A DNA stretch of 21,256 nucleotides, from positions 1 to 21,256 of IMG/VR virus record IMGVR_UViG_3300033571_006106; one strand, given 5' to 3'. The notes under the pieces were generated by a model, which saw nothing but the letters and a program-made list of their open reading frames with translations, made no database searches and had not been told where the DNA came from. Below, one piece after another: positions 1 through 8,720 of the stretch; position 1 is the first letter of the stretch; each line of letters starts with the position of its first letter. The position numbers and the translations under genes were made by a program. This DNA comes from a virus.

Positions 1-3000
1 CAAGCTCAATATCAAAGTCAGTATTCTGTACTTGATAATCCTATTACTCTTAACCTAGAGCAGAATAAAAAAGTTGTAGGTAATGAAGTACTTAGAAAAC
101 TTACTAACCGGTTAGAAAGCAGTTTAGGTGTAAAGTCAAATATCATTACTGCAAATGATGCATTTACAATGCTTGCAGAATATGGTATTGAATATAGCAA
201 TGAGCCGGGATTTTTCTTCAATGGGGAAGTATACTTTATAGAAGATAAGGTTACTTCAGAGTTGATTCTTCATGAATTTTCTCACCCCCTGATTAAATCT
301 ATGCGGACAGCTAATCCTCAGCTGTTTGAAAAGTTATATGACCAACTAAAAGGCACACCAGAAGGTGATGCTATAATCCAATTAGTAAAAGATAGATACT
401 CAAATCAGTTCAAAGAAGGAACTGATGACTTCAAAGAAGAGGTTATTGTAAGAGCTCTTTCTGCAGCAGCTGATGCTGAATTTAATAATAAACCACAGTC
501 TACTGGTTTTATCGCATGGGTTAAAGAAATCCTGTATAATCTAAAACAGTTTTTCAGAAAACTATTCCCTGGAGAGAAGATCAAAATAGAATCTCTTTCT
601 ATTGATACTAGTCTTGAAGAGTTAGCACAAATGTTATTGTCTAAAGATTTTCAGATAAACACTGAAATAATATCATTAACTGATGTTGCTGAGTTTAGCA
701 AAGAAGTAAAAGATCAATTGCGGGCAGATATACAAAAGCTAAACAATGATATCACAAGACAAACAATATCTAACTTTACAAGAAGGACCAGAGCACAATT
801 AGAGAAAATTGATAATATAAATACCAAAGATCTTAAAGTAGTTCTAAAAGATAATTTAGGTAGATCAGACTTAGCTGAAATTCTAAACAGCTTAAAGCCA
901 TTCAATGTAGCTACAGAGCCTGTATTTACAAATCCTGTTGCAGAATTTAATTATATGCAACAGAGAGCGGAGGCAATGGTAAATGCTCTTTTGAGACTTG
1001 AAATGATTTCTGAAAGGATGCTAGAGCATTTTAAAAAACTAGCTAAAAATCCAACACCAGAAAATGTAGCTAAGGCATATTATTATACCAGTCTTATTAA
1101 AGAGTGGGAAGGATTTGCCACAGATTTCCGTAATCAAACAAGAAAAGAGCAAGATGCTGGAAATATAAATGCTAGTGATCCTATAGTAAAACTAGCTAAT
1201 ACCATACTTGAAAACTTTGCAAGAACTGAGCAATATAGAAATTCTATCCAAATGGCTGGTAGTGAAGAACTTTTGACTAATCAGCTACAGGGTATGATGA
1301 AAAATATTAATGACCACTATGAAAAACTTTTAGAGTACAAGACAAGGAAAGGTGCACCAGCAAGAGAAATAAACAGAATTAAGAAAGAAGCTGAGTTAGT
1401 TAAGCTTGACAATGAAAAGATCAAATCCTTATTAAGAGGAGATCTGGGTGATGCCCACCCCTTAAATAGCTGGTTTGAATCTTATATGTATAACCAAGAT
1501 CCTGTAATATTTGGATTTGCTCAGTATGTTACTGACAATTTTATGGATATGCATGCTGAGATACAAGAAGAGTTTAACAAATTCATAAATGAACTAGATC
1601 CTCTCCTTGATAAAGCTGGTTATAAGACTGCACTTGAGCGTCTTAAGATGGGTAAAGATATGTTAATGGAGGATGAGCGCAGAATTGATGCAGAGGGTAA
1701 TGACAAAAAAGTATTGACATTCATCACTCCATTTAAGGACTATATAAATAAGATTGAAAGACTTGAAAAGGCAGCAGCCTTAGCTAAAGATAAAGTTAAT
1801 AGAGAAAATACTGATGAATCCAAAGTAGAGCTTGCTGCAGCATTAAAAGCAGTCAGAGATGAAAGAAGTAATTTCTGGCATCAGCCGTTTACTGCAGCTT
1901 ACTATGAAAGATATAAGTTATTTGATAGTCCTATAGGACAATTAGCATATGCTAAACAACAAGAAATTCTATCAAAAATCCAAGGATTAAATACTTCCAT
2001 AACAGATTTTGAGGAGTTAAGCTTTATAAGGGAGCAGGAAGAATTATTCTGGAAAGAATATCAATTTCTTGCTAATGAAACTTATGAAGATGGTTCACCT
2101 AAAGTAGACTCACCAGATGATGGAGTATATGATCTATCTATTGCAAAGATACTTCAGCAGTTCAGAAATGAGACTAAAAAGTTTTATGAACCGAAAGAGA
2201 AGACAGGATTATTTAATACTGAGTATATAAAGTTTGTTCAATCATTAGAAGGCCTTGATCCAAACTCTAAGGAATATAATGATAAGATGAGAACTTTCTT
2301 AGAGAACAATACTATAGTTTCATTATCTGATGAGTACTATAACGACCTGAGTAAGATATTTGTAAGACTAAAAGCATTAGCAATATCTGAACAAGACAAA
2401 AAGATAGTTGCTCTGTATGAAGAAAGATCTGCTCTGTTGTCTGGTAATAGAGATGAGAATCGCCAGCCTATAGGTAACCAGATGAATATAAATGTTCTAA
2501 AAAGGCTTACTGAGATTGAAAAAGAAATCACAGCTTTGAGAAAAGCTAAGGTAGGCAGTAGCGGACTTACTGGTTATGAACTTGATACATACTTAGATCT
2601 TAAAGCTCAGGTAGAGGAGAACCAATATTATGGTGGTGAACCTTTATCTGATGATAATGCAAAACTATTCCTAGAACTAGATGCTAGATATCAAGCAGCT
2701 AAGGAAAAAGGATTATCTGATAATGATATAGAGATGCGTGAGGCTCTTTCTGATCTAAGTAATATGCAGAAGAGAGTATTATCATCTTACTACATTGATA
2801 CTATCAACGGCATGATAACTCCCCAAATGAGAGAAGTCATGAAAAATGAGTTGAACCTTACTGGATTTGATCAAAATAGCAATATTTTTCTAGAGAACTA
2901 TGACTTTATAACAAAACTAAAAGCCGTTAGTCCCGCTTTTGCAGCATGGCATGAGGCTAATCATACTCTAGTTGAGTACAAGTCCAAAGGACGGCAATAT

Positions 3001-5364
3001 AGAAGGTTTAAACCATCTTCAGCCTGGACATATACTGTACCTAAAAATCCAAAGCACTACAAATCAACAGTTATATATGATACCGATGGTACTACTATAA
3101 TAGATATTATACCACGAGTACCAAACAAATCATATTTTTACAGAGCTGTAAGAAAAGAAGTTGATGGTGTATCAATCATTACTCCAAGGATTACATATCT
3201 AGATTGTATCAAACAAGGTATTCCATTAGAGAATGCTACAATTGATATGAATGGTAACTTCTTACCAAGAGCTGATGTTGCAAATTCACCATATAAAAAT
3301 GAGAAGTATTATGAGCTGATGAAGGACAAAGACAAATACAATGTTCTTCTTGCTCTATTAAAAAATCATCTCTCATATCAACAGACATTACCGTATGACA
3401 GCCGTCTTGATATTGAATCACCAAGATTCCGTAAAGAGAACCTAGAAATTATTGCATCTAGAAGAGAAAAGGTAAATCCTATTGTATCCTGGATTAAAAA
3501 CTTAAGATCATACTTTGCATCAGCACCGGATGATCTTGAAGATAATCTAAATCCATCACAGGAATTAATGGTAGTAAATGCCGACCTGTATGATACAGAT
3601 TATACTAAGATTCCTATTAATGGTATCTATGATTTGGAGATAGTTGAAACTTCTGAAGATGTCCTGCGTGGTATAATGCGCTATATGCAGTCTGCTAAGA
3701 GACAAAAGAAACTACTTGAAATTCTACCATATGCCAAAGCTATTCAGAGTGTAGTTAATAATCCTGATAACAGACCTAATGTTATTGGTGCTACTATGAC
3801 AAACATGAAGAGTAGCATGCTTAATGCAGCAAGTAGATATATTCCCATAAACAAAGAACACAAAAGTGTTAGAGCTGCAGCAATTAATGCCTTCATAGAA
3901 AGAGAATTTGAAGGTAAAACTCAGGCCGGTATGTTGGCTCAATATACTCCTGTACAGAAAGTTGCTGATAGCCTTATGAAAATATCATCATTTGCATTCT
4001 TTGCATTTAATATTCCAAGTGCATTGAAAAATGCCTGGGGTGCTAGATTCCAAAGTATGATTGAGGCAACCGCAGGAAAGTACTTTGGCTGGCAAGATTA
4101 TACTGTAGGGTCAGCATGGGCAAGTAAAGTTACTGCAGAAATATCATTCCAGATATATAAGAAAGAATCAAGATCTGTTGATGTTCAGCTAGTAGAATTA
4201 ATGGACCCAAGCCAAGGTAGATTTACTCAAAGTATCCGTGAAGGTGTTGGGACTACAAGATCTGCTCTTACAGACTTAACTGATTCATTTAAGTATGGTA
4301 CTAATATCCGTAAGTGGACTGAATTAAATGCTACTCTATCTGTATTTGGTGCCATGCTTAAGAATACTAAAATAAAAAGGACTCTTAGTAATGGTCAAGA
4401 ACAAACAATCACATATGACCAAGCTTGGGAAGTAGTTGATGGTGTGATTCAACTAAAAGATGGTATTGACAAAAAGTGGGATAAGGGTGGTTCAGAATAC
4501 AAAAACTTTGTAAGAAAAACTAAAGGAGTAATAAACAACCTGAATGGTGCCTTCTCTACATTTGACCAACCAGGTGCAGGAAGATGGTTATTGTATCGTT
4601 TTGTAATGTATATCAAATCATACTTTACAAGGATGTTCATGCACAGGTTCCAAACTAAAATTAAAGGTAACTTCTTTACAGGTCAATACTTACCAAGATA
4701 TGATGCATATACAAATGATATAGCACTAGGTTTTTATCTAGAAGGTATAAGAGCTTTGTTTGATATCATTAAGAGTAAAGGAGCCGGTATTAAATCAATG
4801 CATCCTGATGAGTTGAGATCTCTTAGAAGAATGATAGGTGAGGTAGGACTTCTTACAATTCTTAATATGGTTATCATCAATTTGCTCTTTGGATTTGATG
4901 AAGACGATGATGATAGATATGAAAAATTAAGAGCTAAGAGTGGTTCACTACCATTACCTTTTGTTACTCCAGATCCAGATAGACCATTTCAAGCGGGAGG
5001 TTATTTATCTAATCATTTACTGAGTCTTATTTTACAGATAAGATCAGAAAATGAAGCATGGATGCCATTACCAAACATGGGATTAGACGAGTATACAGGT
5101 ATACTTACAATGGAAGCTGTTCCAATGGCAGCTACAGTTACTAAGTATGTTGACTTACTAGACAAATCATGGGATGCTCTTCAAGGAGATAAAAGCGCTT
5201 ACTATCAAAGAGATGTTGGTCCATATGATTGGCAGAAAGCTGAATCACTGAAGATGATGAACTATGCACTTAAGAGTATAGGTGTTACTGGTAAAATTGT
5301 TGATCCAGTTCTACAAGCAGAAACAACAATTAAACTACGTAATGCAGATATATTAGGTAATTAA
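1..5364 (+). CDS. Giant virion/ejected-type protein with zinc-peptidase motif (5' end outside window)
   Basis: The reading frame is open from base 1, so the true start lies upstream and the ATG at 169 is internal; 1,787 residues are visible. Near the left end there is an HEFSH zinc-binding motif (bases 271-285), followed about 50 residues later by acidic residues in a helix (FKEEVIVRAL, about 430-459). This is the layout of a gluzincin-like metallopeptidase. The middle is long, charged and helical, with coiled-coil character. The C-terminal part has two hydrophobic stretches, about 3985-4035 and 4840-4890, the second followed by a run of acidic residues. In crAss-like and other podovirus-type phages, very large proteins of this kind are packaged in the capsid and ejected with the DNA, and carry assorted enzymatic domains. 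Placement here as such a cargo protein is inferred. Protease activity is unproven. Confidence 0.75.
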   Translation, partial: QAQYQSQYSVLDNPITLNLEQNKKVVGNEVLRKLTNRLESSLGVKSNIITANDAFTMLAEYGIEYSNEPGFFFNGEVYFIEDKVTSELILHEFSHPLIKSMRTANPQLFEKLYDQLKGTPEGDAIIQLVKDRYSNQFKEGTDDFKEEVIVRALSAAADAEFNNKPQSTGFIAWVKEILYNLKQFFRKLFPGEKIKIESLSIDTSLEELAQMLLSKDFQINTEIISLTDVAEFSKEVKDQLRADIQKLNNDITRQTISNFTRRTRAQLEKIDNINTKDLKVVLKDNLGRSDLAEILNSLKPFNVATEPVFTNPVAEFNYMQQRAEAMVNALLRLEMISERMLEHFKKLAKNPTPENVAKAYYYTSLIKEWEGFATDFRNQTRKEQDAGNINASDPIVKLANTILENFARTEQYRNSIQMAGSEELLTNQLQGMMKNINDHYEKLLEYKTRKGAPAREINRIKKEAELVKLDNEKIKSLLRGDLGDAHPLNSWFESYMYNQDPVIFGFAQYVTDNFMDMHAEIQEEFNKFINELDPLLDKAGYKTALERLKMGKDMLMEDERRIDAEGNDKKVLTFITPFKDYINKIERLEKAAALAKDKVNRENTDESKVELAAALKAVRDERSNFWHQPFTAAYYERYKLFDSPIGQLAYAKQQEILSKIQGLNTSITDFEELSFIREQEELFWKEYQFLANETYEDGSPKVDSPDDGVYDLSIAKILQQFRNETKKFYEPKEKTGLFNTEYIKFVQSLEGLDPNSKEYNDKMRTFLENNTIVSLSDEYYNDLSKIFVRLKALAISEQDKKIVALYEERSALLSGNRDENRQPIGNQMNINVLKRLTEIEKEITALRKAKVGSSGLTGYELDTYLDLKAQVEENQYYGGEPLSDDNAKLFLELDARYQAAKEKGLSDNDIEMREALSDLSNMQKRVLSSYYIDTINGMITPQMREVMKNELNLTGFDQNSNIFLENYDFITKLKAVSPAFAAWHEANHTLVEYKSKGRQYRRFKPSSAWTYTVPKNPKHYKSTVIYDTDGTTIIDIIPRVPNKSYFYRAVRKEVDGVSIITPRITYLDCIKQGIPLENATIDMNGNFLPRADVANSPYKNEKYYELMKDKDKYNVLLALLKNHLSYQQTLPYDSRLDIESPRFRKENLEIIASRREKVNPIVSWIKNLRSYFASAPDDLEDNLNPSQELMVVNADLYDTDYTKIPINGIYDLEIVETSEDVLRGIMRYMQSAKRQKKLLEILPYAKAIQSVVNNPDNRPNVIGATMTNMKSSMLNAASRYIPINKEHKSVRAAAINAFIEREFEGKTQAGMLAQYTPVQKVADSLMKISSFAFFAFNIPSALKNAWGARFQSMIEATAGKYFGWQDYTVGSAWASKVTAEISFQIYKKESRSVDVQLVELMDPSQGRFTQSIREGVGTTRSALTDLTDSFKYGTNIRKWTELNATLSVFGAMLKNTKIKRTLSNGQEQTITYDQAWEVVDGVIQLKDGIDKKWDKGGSEYKNFVRKTKGVINNLNGAFSTFDQPGAGRWLLYRFVMYIKSYFTRMFMHRFQTKIKGNFFTGQYLPRYDAYTNDIALGFYLEGIRALFDIIKSKGAGIKSMHPDELRSLRRMIGEVGLLTILNMVIINLLFGFDEDDDDRYEKLRAKSGSLPLPFVTPDPDRPFQAGGYLSNHLLSLILQIRSENEAWMPLPNMGLDEYTGILTMEAVPMAATVTKYVDLLDKSWDALQGDKSAYYQRDVGPYDWQKAESLKMMNYALKSIGVTGKIVDPVLQAETTIKLRNADILGN

Positions 5365-5385
5365 TCTAACATAAACTAATAAACC

Positions 5386-5532
5386 GTGGCAAAGAAAACT
5401 ACAGAGAAAAACAAAAGCTATGCACCAAAGATCACAGAGGTAAACAGACCTGGGGTGCATAGCAAAAAGAAAAACAGTAAGCTTAAGAAGTCTAAGAACT
5501 ACGTTAAAGCTTACAGAGGTCAAGGAAGGTAA
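5386..5532 (+). CDS. Small highly basic protein (48 aa)
   Basis: A GTG-initiated frame of 48 codons begins 21 bases after the stop of the giant protein. An in-frame TAA lies two codons before the GTG, so this is the only plausible start. About a third of residues are Lys or Arg, with a central lysine-rich stretch and the C-terminus KAYRGQGR; there are almost no hydrophobic residues. It could bind nucleic acid or be a small virion component. It is the last gene of the rightward block, and its stop codon lies inside the terminator stem. The family is not recognised. The steady base composition, lack of overlap and tight spacing favour a real gene, but its size limits certainty. Confidence 0.55.
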   Translation: MAKKTTEKNKSYAPKITEVNRPGVHSKKKNSKLKKSKNYVKAYRGQGR

Positions 5533-5552
5533 GGGGGTTATCCCTTACCTTC
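5525..5552 (+). terminator. Hairpin terminator between convergent blocks
   Basis: GAAGGTAAGGG (5525-5535) and CCCTTACCTTC (5542-5552) form a perfect 11-bp stem with a 6-base loop, followed on the + strand by TATATTTTCT. The stem overlaps the stop codons of the 48-aa gene on the + strand and of the 29-aa frame on the - strand. The T-rich tail lies on the + side only, so it best terminates rightward transcription. The hairpin could also stall leftward transcription. Confidence 0.75.
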
Positions 5553-5634
5553 TATATTTTCTATCAGCAATACATGAGAATATAAATGCTATTGCCAAGA
5601 TAGTAGATAGACAATATAGTTGACCTAGATCCAT
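5545..5634 (-). CDS. Possible 29-aa membrane peptide
   Basis: ATG (5634-5632) starts 5 bases after the stop of the NMAD1-type gene, and the frame runs 29 codons to TAA inside the terminator stem. The peptide starts MDLGQLY, has one hydrophobic run of about 14 residues (STILAIAFIFSCIA), and ends in the basic tail DRKYRR. This is the pattern of a single-span membrane peptide with a cytoplasmic basic tail. It would be the last gene of the leftward operon. The spacing and composition suggest a real gene, but a frame this short can arise by chance. No family is recognised. Confidence 0.4.
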   Translation of the reverse strand: MDLGQLYCLSTILAIAFIFSCIADRKYRR

Positions 5635-5639
5635 ATGGA

Positions 5640-6011
5640 TTATTTTACAAGATTATAATTAATTCTGTGTGTAATGTTGTCAGAAGCAGGAAGCTTCTCT
5701 TTTAGCATACCTTCCATCAATATTAGATAATTGATAGCATCACCAAATTTTTCAGTGATAAGTGCTTCTGAAGGCATGTTACCTAGTTCTACATCATTAA
5801 GTATGTCTTTAATTGATTGAAGATGCTTAACAGCAAATTCCCAACATACTTTTTCTGCTGAGTCATGAAAACTAAGACCAGTAGAAGACTTGAAATTGTG
5901 AAAAGGAGATTTATCCCCACAATACTCAAGGTTCTTTGTAATGAGAACAGAGCGGATTAATTCAATCCGCTTTTCTACTATTAGTTTGTGGAAATCTTCT
6001 CTTGTAAACAT
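5640..6011 (-). CDS. NMAD1/DUF1599-type nucleotide modification-associated protein
   Basis: This 123-aa protein has the features of the nucleotide modification-associated domain 1 (DUF1599) family: KNLEYCGDKSPFHNF at about 26-40, a W-E-x-x-x-KH-x-x-SI helix at 57-67, and EKFGDAINYLILMEGML at 87-103. Family members are small, all-helical, MazG-like proteins often encoded by phages and linked to nucleotide pools or modified bases. The acidic and lysine residues in the helices fit a metal-dependent NTP-binding site. Its ATG overlaps the stop of the upstream ribbon-helix-helix gene by one base (TAATG), so the two are translationally coupled. The exact substrate is unknown. Confidence 0.7.
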   Translation of the reverse strand: MFTREDFHKLIVEKRIELIRSVLITKNLEYCGDKSPFHNFKSSTGLSFHDSAEKVCWEFAVKHLQSIKDILNDVELGNMPSEALITEKFGDAINYLILMEGMLKEKLPASDNITHRINYNLVK

Positions 6012-6232
6012 TACAGTTCAAATGAAGTGTACATTTCATTTCTAATTTCAAATTCACCAGCGGGCACTGATGAAGTTGCCATTGCTGCTATACCAGCAAC
6101 AAGTGCTTGCTCAAGCATTTTATTAAACTTGCAGTTGTTCTTTTCAGCCATTTGAGCAATTGTTTCATCAATGTGCTTAGGAAGGCGCATATACCTAACT
6201 ACAGATTCTTTTTTGTCTTTCATATGTAACAT
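6011..6232 (-). CDS. Small ribbon-helix-helix DNA-binding protein
   Basis: This is a 73-aa protein. Residues about 8-50 fit the ribbon-helix-helix fold: a short beta strand (SVVRYMRLP), helix 1 (HIDETIAQMAEKNN) and helix 2 (KFNKMLEQALVAGIAAMA). Such proteins bind DNA as dimers and usually regulate their own operon. The start used (6232) lies two bases after the polymerase stop; a second ATG three codons later is also possible. The C-terminal 20 residues are acidic and may bind a partner. It sits between the DNA polymerase and the NMAD1-type gene, so a role in regulating the end of the operon is likely but inferred. Confidence 0.65.
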   Translation of the reverse strand: MLHMKDKKESVVRYMRLPKHIDETIAQMAEKNNCKFNKMLEQALVAGIAAMATSSVPAGEFEIRNEMYTSFEL

Positions 6233-6234
6233 AT

Positions 6235-8235
6235 TTAAAACAAAGATATCTGAAGAGATTTGGATTTTCCACGAATGTTAGAAATTTCTTTATATATGGC
6301 CTCTAAGTAATACTCTTCATTGATACCATAATCAGCCCAAGGCTTGTCTTCATAAGTATTGAAGAGTGTTTGCATCCATTTACCAGCCTCTATTTGGATT
6401 TCTCTTTTGTCAACACTATTGTGTTTGACAATCTTACAACCCTTGATAGAGACATAATAGCGTACAATGTTCTGAAGATGAGTATCATAGCGCATACCTT
6501 TGCTGAAACAAGTCTCCATGAAAAACCAATCTCCTCTTGCTTTAGCACCGGCACAATAGTCTATAATATTTCTGTTAGCCTGTAGGAATTTCTCAGGCAT
6601 AATATCATGGACAAAGTGATGATAAATAGCTTTAGGAATAATCAAGAAGCTCTTGTTTTTATGCATTGCTAGATCTGAGAATTCAAACCGACCTTTGCAC
6701 TTGGTAGCACTGTAATAATACTTACCGTTATCTTCTCTAAAAACCCAATGACTTGACTTTTTCTTGAGACTATGGAATTCATCTTCTGAGCATTCTTTTT
6801 CTGTAAATACAGCAATATAGTTGTTAACATCAGCAAGGATAATCTTTTTGTATTGATCATGTTCTAGCTGCAGTTGAGTGAGTTTTTCCCATCTGTCACA
6901 TATCTCAAGATATTTATCTTTCATATGTTCAGGGATCATCATCTCCAAACCATCTGTATTCTGCATAATAGGAATAGATCCTGGTATTTCTGTACTTAGC
7001 ATCTCATAGAGCATAGCAAGACTCAGCTGACCATTTATGGTGATCCGCATTGTGAATTCAGGATCATATAGAAAAGCATTCTTGTCATTGCTCAAGCCAT
7101 AAGTTGAATTCAGAATAATCTTGTACACATAGTTTCTAGGATCTTTTTTAGGAATCTTTTTCCTTTCTTCAAAGAACCATTCATACTGATCACAGAATTC
7201 TTGTTTAGGTAGATGAGCAGGAGCCCATTTGTTTCTAATAGCAAGATTGGGATAGAAGCTAGTAACATCTGATGTCATAATAATCATTCCATCCTTTGCT
7301 TCATATATACCCGCCTTTCTTGCACCATGAATACCACCGAGACCAAAGTCAGTTCTTACACCTTTATGTGTAACAGAATACTTAAAACCGCCTTTTGTTT
7401 CAGTAGTGTTTACTATTAAACCTTTGAACTCTTTTAGAATTCTTTGAAACTCTACGGTCTTAAACTCAATATAAGGTAGAATGATCTGACCAACATCAAT
7501 AGTCTCTCTATTGGTCCGCAATTGCTTTAAATCATACTTCTTTATACCTGTTTTCTGGCTCAAGAAATGAAGAAACAGTTCCTTAGATATCCGTGGCTCT
7601 GATGCATTGTATAGATTGATACCATATTCTTTTGTCAATACACCTCTGAGAGCTATGAGATCCTTGCTCAAATTCATAATAGCCTTAGTAGACCTTACAT
7701 CATTGATACAATACTCAATGATGATATTGATCTCCTCATTTGTATTGATATAAGTGCTATGATGAATTGGCATCTCCTGCATCTGCTCCCAGTCCATAGT
7801 ATACTGAATCCACTTTAGACTAGAACTCTTTGCTGGATTATCCCAATGATTGAGTTTGAATACATCTATCTGATTGATACTCAAGTCTTTTTCAGAATAC
7901 TCTGCAAACTCACCCGCGTGTCTTCTTTCAATGACAGTTTGAGCAAAGTTGTAAAGTTCATTAGCTATGAATACGGGATCACCATATACAAGTGAATCCT
8001 GCATCTCAAGAATGTACTGAGTAATTTGAGCATCAAATGCCAGTCCATTGAATGATATATGCCATTCCCCGGATTGCATATTTCTATTCAGAAACTGCAC
8101 AAGAGGAACTATATCATTCCTATTTTCATGAATGACAAAGACATGTGTTTCATCAGATTTGTAATCTTGGAATACAGCTATGAAACAGTTAATCAGTGTT
8201 TCATAGTCCATAACCCAGTTGGTTTTTACTGACAT
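6235..8235 (-). CDS. Family B DNA polymerase with 3'-5' exonuclease
   Basis: A 666-aa replicative DNA polymerase. The proofreading exonuclease motifs are visible: Exo I as DYE (D10, E12), Exo II as FNGLAFD (N63, D68) and Exo III as YCIND (Y175, D179). The polymerase domain follows: GGIHGA at about 300-305, motif A DVTSFYPN (D323), motif B KIILNSTYG (K372, N376, Y379, G380) and motif C QNTDG (D428). Motif C has Asn where most family members have the first Asp of DTD, but the metal-binding second Asp is kept. Motifs A and B are only about 43 residues apart, and the protein is short for the family. It begins after a terminator-like hairpin, so its expression may be separate from or attenuated relative to the upstream genes. 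Confidence 0.92.
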   Translation of the reverse strand: MSVKTNWVMDYETLINCFIAVFQDYKSDETHVFVIHENRNDIVPLVQFLNRNMQSGEWHISFNGLAFDAQITQYILEMQDSLVYGDPVFIANELYNFAQTVIERRHAGEFAEYSEKDLSINQIDVFKLNHWDNPAKSSSLKWIQYTMDWEQMQEMPIHHSTYINTNEEINIIIEYCINDVRSTKAIMNLSKDLIALRGVLTKEYGINLYNASEPRISKELFLHFLSQKTGIKKYDLKQLRTNRETIDVGQIILPYIEFKTVEFQRILKEFKGLIVNTTETKGGFKYSVTHKGVRTDFGLGGIHGARKAGIYEAKDGMIIMTSDVTSFYPNLAIRNKWAPAHLPKQEFCDQYEWFFEERKKIPKKDPRNYVYKIILNSTYGLSNDKNAFLYDPEFTMRITINGQLSLAMLYEMLSTEIPGSIPIMQNTDGLEMMIPEHMKDKYLEICDRWEKLTQLQLEHDQYKKIILADVNNYIAVFTEKECSEDEFHSLKKKSSHWVFREDNGKYYYSATKCKGRFEFSDLAMHKNKSFLIIPKAIYHHFVHDIMPEKFLQANRNIIDYCAGAKARGDWFFMETCFSKGMRYDTHLQNIVRYYVSIKGCKIVKHNSVDKREIQIEAGKWMQTLFNTYEDKPWADYGINEEYYLEAIYKEISNIRGKSKSLQISLF

Positions 8236-8268
8236 ATCATTTAATTAGATTAGTTGAAAGATAAAAAA

Positions 8269-8295
8269 ATCGGGAGGGTAATCACCCCTCCCGAT
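8269..8295 (-). terminator. Rho-independent terminator upstream of the polymerase gene
   Basis: On the - strand, ATCGGGAGGG and CCCTCCCGAT form a perfect 10-bp GC-rich stem with a 7-base loop, followed at once by seven T residues (8269-8263, the first being the last base of the stem). It lies 19 bases after the stop of the 130-aa gene and 34 bases before the polymerase ATG. It would end or attenuate leftward transcription. I could not identify a convincing Bacteroides-type promoter (TTTG and TAnnTTTG) between it and the polymerase. Confidence 0.85.
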
Positions 8296-8313
8296 AACAA
8301 TCAACAAACACAA

Positions 8314-8706
8314 TCAAACAGCTGCCTCAGCTAAGGCACTGTTCTTTTCGGTATTCATAACAGATCCAAAATCAAAGGTATCTGCATTAATGGCAAACAT
8401 ATTAATAAATGATTCAATCTCAGCGCTCTTCTCAATATAATACTCCTGAAAAGTTTCAATTGTTCTACGCTCTTCTTTATATGGCTTAGACCCAGCCCTT
8501 TTGATTTTCTTATCCATTACATCACCATTATCATCTAGCTTAGGAAGCATGTGAAATACTTCTTTCTTGGTACTACCTATAATTGCTAAAATACCCATTC
8601 TTGAGTCATAAATAGCTTCTACATATGGACAATCCTTTGTGGTAGGAATTAATTTAAATGATGGCTGCTCATTCCAGTCAGCACTAATTAAAAGCATGTT
8701 TTTCAT
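8314..8706 (-). CDS. Hypothetical phage protein (130 aa)
   Basis: No family is recognised. The N-terminal 60 residues look like a small beta-rich domain (MKNMLLISADWNE, then AIYDSRMGILAIIG). A basic linker follows (KKIKRAGSKPYKEERR, about 66-81), then a helical C-terminus. It is the last gene before the terminator at 8269-8295 and lies 14 bases after the stop of the 190-aa gene, so it belongs to the same transcript as the exonuclease. The strict operon spacing supports a real gene. Confidence 0.75.
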   Translation of the reverse strand: MKNMLLISADWNEQPSFKLIPTTKDCPYVEAIYDSRMGILAIIGSTKKEVFHMLPKLDDNGDVMDKKIKRAGSKPYKEERRTIETFQEYYIEKSAEIESFINMFAINADTFDFGSVMNTEKNSALAEAAV

Positions 8707-8720
8707 AATTGTTGATTTTG

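Noticed and set aside
169-171. ATG at 169 as start of the giant protein
   Set aside because: The same frame is open without a stop from base 1, so the gene continues upstream of the window.
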